From Haladaptatus halobius (GTDB lineage Archaea; Halobacteriota; Halobacteria; Halobacteriales; Haladaptataceae), in NCBI RefSeq assembly GCF_020618475.1, contig NZ_CP085337.1, positions 124,001-188,000 on the forward strand: 64,000 nt of DNA. Direction: 5' to 3'. Below, in pieces: positions 63,622 to 64,000 of this stretch. Each line of letters opens with the position of its first letter. Position 1 is the first letter of the stretch. Position numbers and translations under genes: made by a program. The notes beneath the pieces were generated by a model. It was not told the origin of the DNA and did no database searches. It saw nothing but the letters and a program-made list of their open reading frames with translations.

Positions 63622-64000
63622 TCATGATCGTTTGAGCTTTTCGAATTTTCTACTAAACGTATCGGAGTAATCCGAGAGGTATTCATAGTCAGGGAAGTGG
63701 AAATCTTTGTACTCCTGGTTGGTTGAGGGGAAGCCAGCCTCCTGTGCGGCCTGAGAGTGCTCGGCGTTCTTATTAGCGAGTAGCTGATGGCTAGTCTTGC
63801 CCCACTTGTTCTGAACGTCCGTCCGGAGCATGAAGTTGAGGAAGTGTTCGGCCATCTCGCGTTTATCTGTGCCACGAACGACGCCATAATGGTCGTAGTA
63901 TCCCGTTGTCGTCTCCGGGAGCGTAACCGATATCCAGTCGTTATCGGCCTTACGTCCCATCGAGACGCCAAAATATGTCTGGGCAGCGTTGGCGATGCGC
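63622..64000 (-). CDS. ABC transporter substrate-binding protein (PotD-like), 5' end cut by window
   Basis: About 126 codons of the C-terminal part are visible; the frame is open to the window end (RIANAAQTYFGV precedes the internal Met at 63960). Segments YDHYGVVRGTDKREMAEHFLNFML and QNKWGKTSHQLLANKNAEH match the C-terminal lobe of PotD-type (family 1) binding proteins. Stop at 63622-63624, 46 bases before the aldehyde dehydrogenase gene on this strand. The expected signal peptide lies outside the window. Supplies the permeases at 59218 and 58413. Confidence 0.8.
   Translation of the reverse strand, partial: RIANAAQTYFGVSMGRKADNDWISVTLPETTTGYYDHYGVVRGTDKREMAEHFLNFMLRTDVQNKWGKTSHQLLANKNAEHSQAAQEAGFPSTNQEYKDFHFPDYEYLSDYSDTFSRKFEKLKRS

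Noticed and set aside
1..64000. tRNA, rRNA and CRISPR arrays
   Set aside because: No tRNA-like T-loop context, rRNA block or regularly spaced 25-40 base repeats were seen; a covariance search would be needed to exclude small RNAs.

Overview
The window looks like part of a haloarchaeal (class Halobacteria) megaplasmid or chromosomal accessory region. The signs are GC-rich coding DNA, very acidic proteins, substrate-binding proteins with twin-arginine lipoprotein signals (SRRRF followed by an LAGC lipobox), TATA boxes about 25-30 bases before start codons (short-leader or leaderless transcripts), a haloarchaeal-type glucose dehydrogenase and an F420-type oxidoreductase. A ParA-type partition locus with an iteron-like array at 54.6-56.2 kb suggests a plasmid. 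No rRNA, tRNA or CRISPR was seen.

Almost all genes concern uptake and breakdown of carbohydrates and sugar acids. 0-8.2 kb: amidase (cut by the window edge), Gfo/Idh/MocA oxidoreductases, UspA, ThuA, a TIM-barrel isomerase-like enzyme and a GH97 glycosidase. 9.1-20.3 kb: a small DUF1450-like cysteine protein overlapping a sulfatase gene, then a complete Opp/Dpp-type importer, an unrecognised TIM-barrel-like protein and a sugar isomerase. 20.4-25.9 kb: GH13 alpha-glucosidase with a four-carbon-acid-sugar kinase, and divergently a class II aldolase, an Asp/Glu-racemase-like protein and a second ThuA. 26-28.5 kb: two more Gfo/Idh/MocA enzymes. 28.6-31.8 kb: a decayed IS6-type element and gene debris. 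31.8-39.9 kb: an IclR-regulated sugar-acid block (semialdehyde dehydrogenase, HpcH/HpaI aldolase, Gfo/Idh/MocA enzyme, enolase-superfamily dehydratase, glucose dehydrogenase, isomerase). 40-53.5 kb: a MalEFGK-type importer whose operon carries a second DUF1450-sulfatase pair, followed by an F420-type enzyme, a ThDP enzyme and four oxidoreductases. 53.5-57.2 kb: partition locus and a broken UPF0324 exporter gene. 57.5-64 kb: a second IclR regulator, a Pot-type importer and an aldehyde dehydrogenase.

Read together, the genes suggest uptake of (possibly sulfated) oligosaccharides, desulfation in the cytoplasm, hydrolysis or oxidation to keto-sugars, and breakdown by a non-phosphorylative, aldolase-based route. 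The strongest leads are: (1) the repeated pairing of a four-cysteine DUF1450-like protein with a Cys-type sulfatase, both next to importers; (2) four related imperfect palindromes (CGTTYG-N7-CGAACG) around the IclR-regulated block; (3) a 12-bp repeat array (CAATAGGTRGCT) before parA with an unfamiliar partner protein; (4) ThuA / Gfo-Idh-MocA / TIM-barrel sets that could form an archaeal 3-keto-glycoside pathway.
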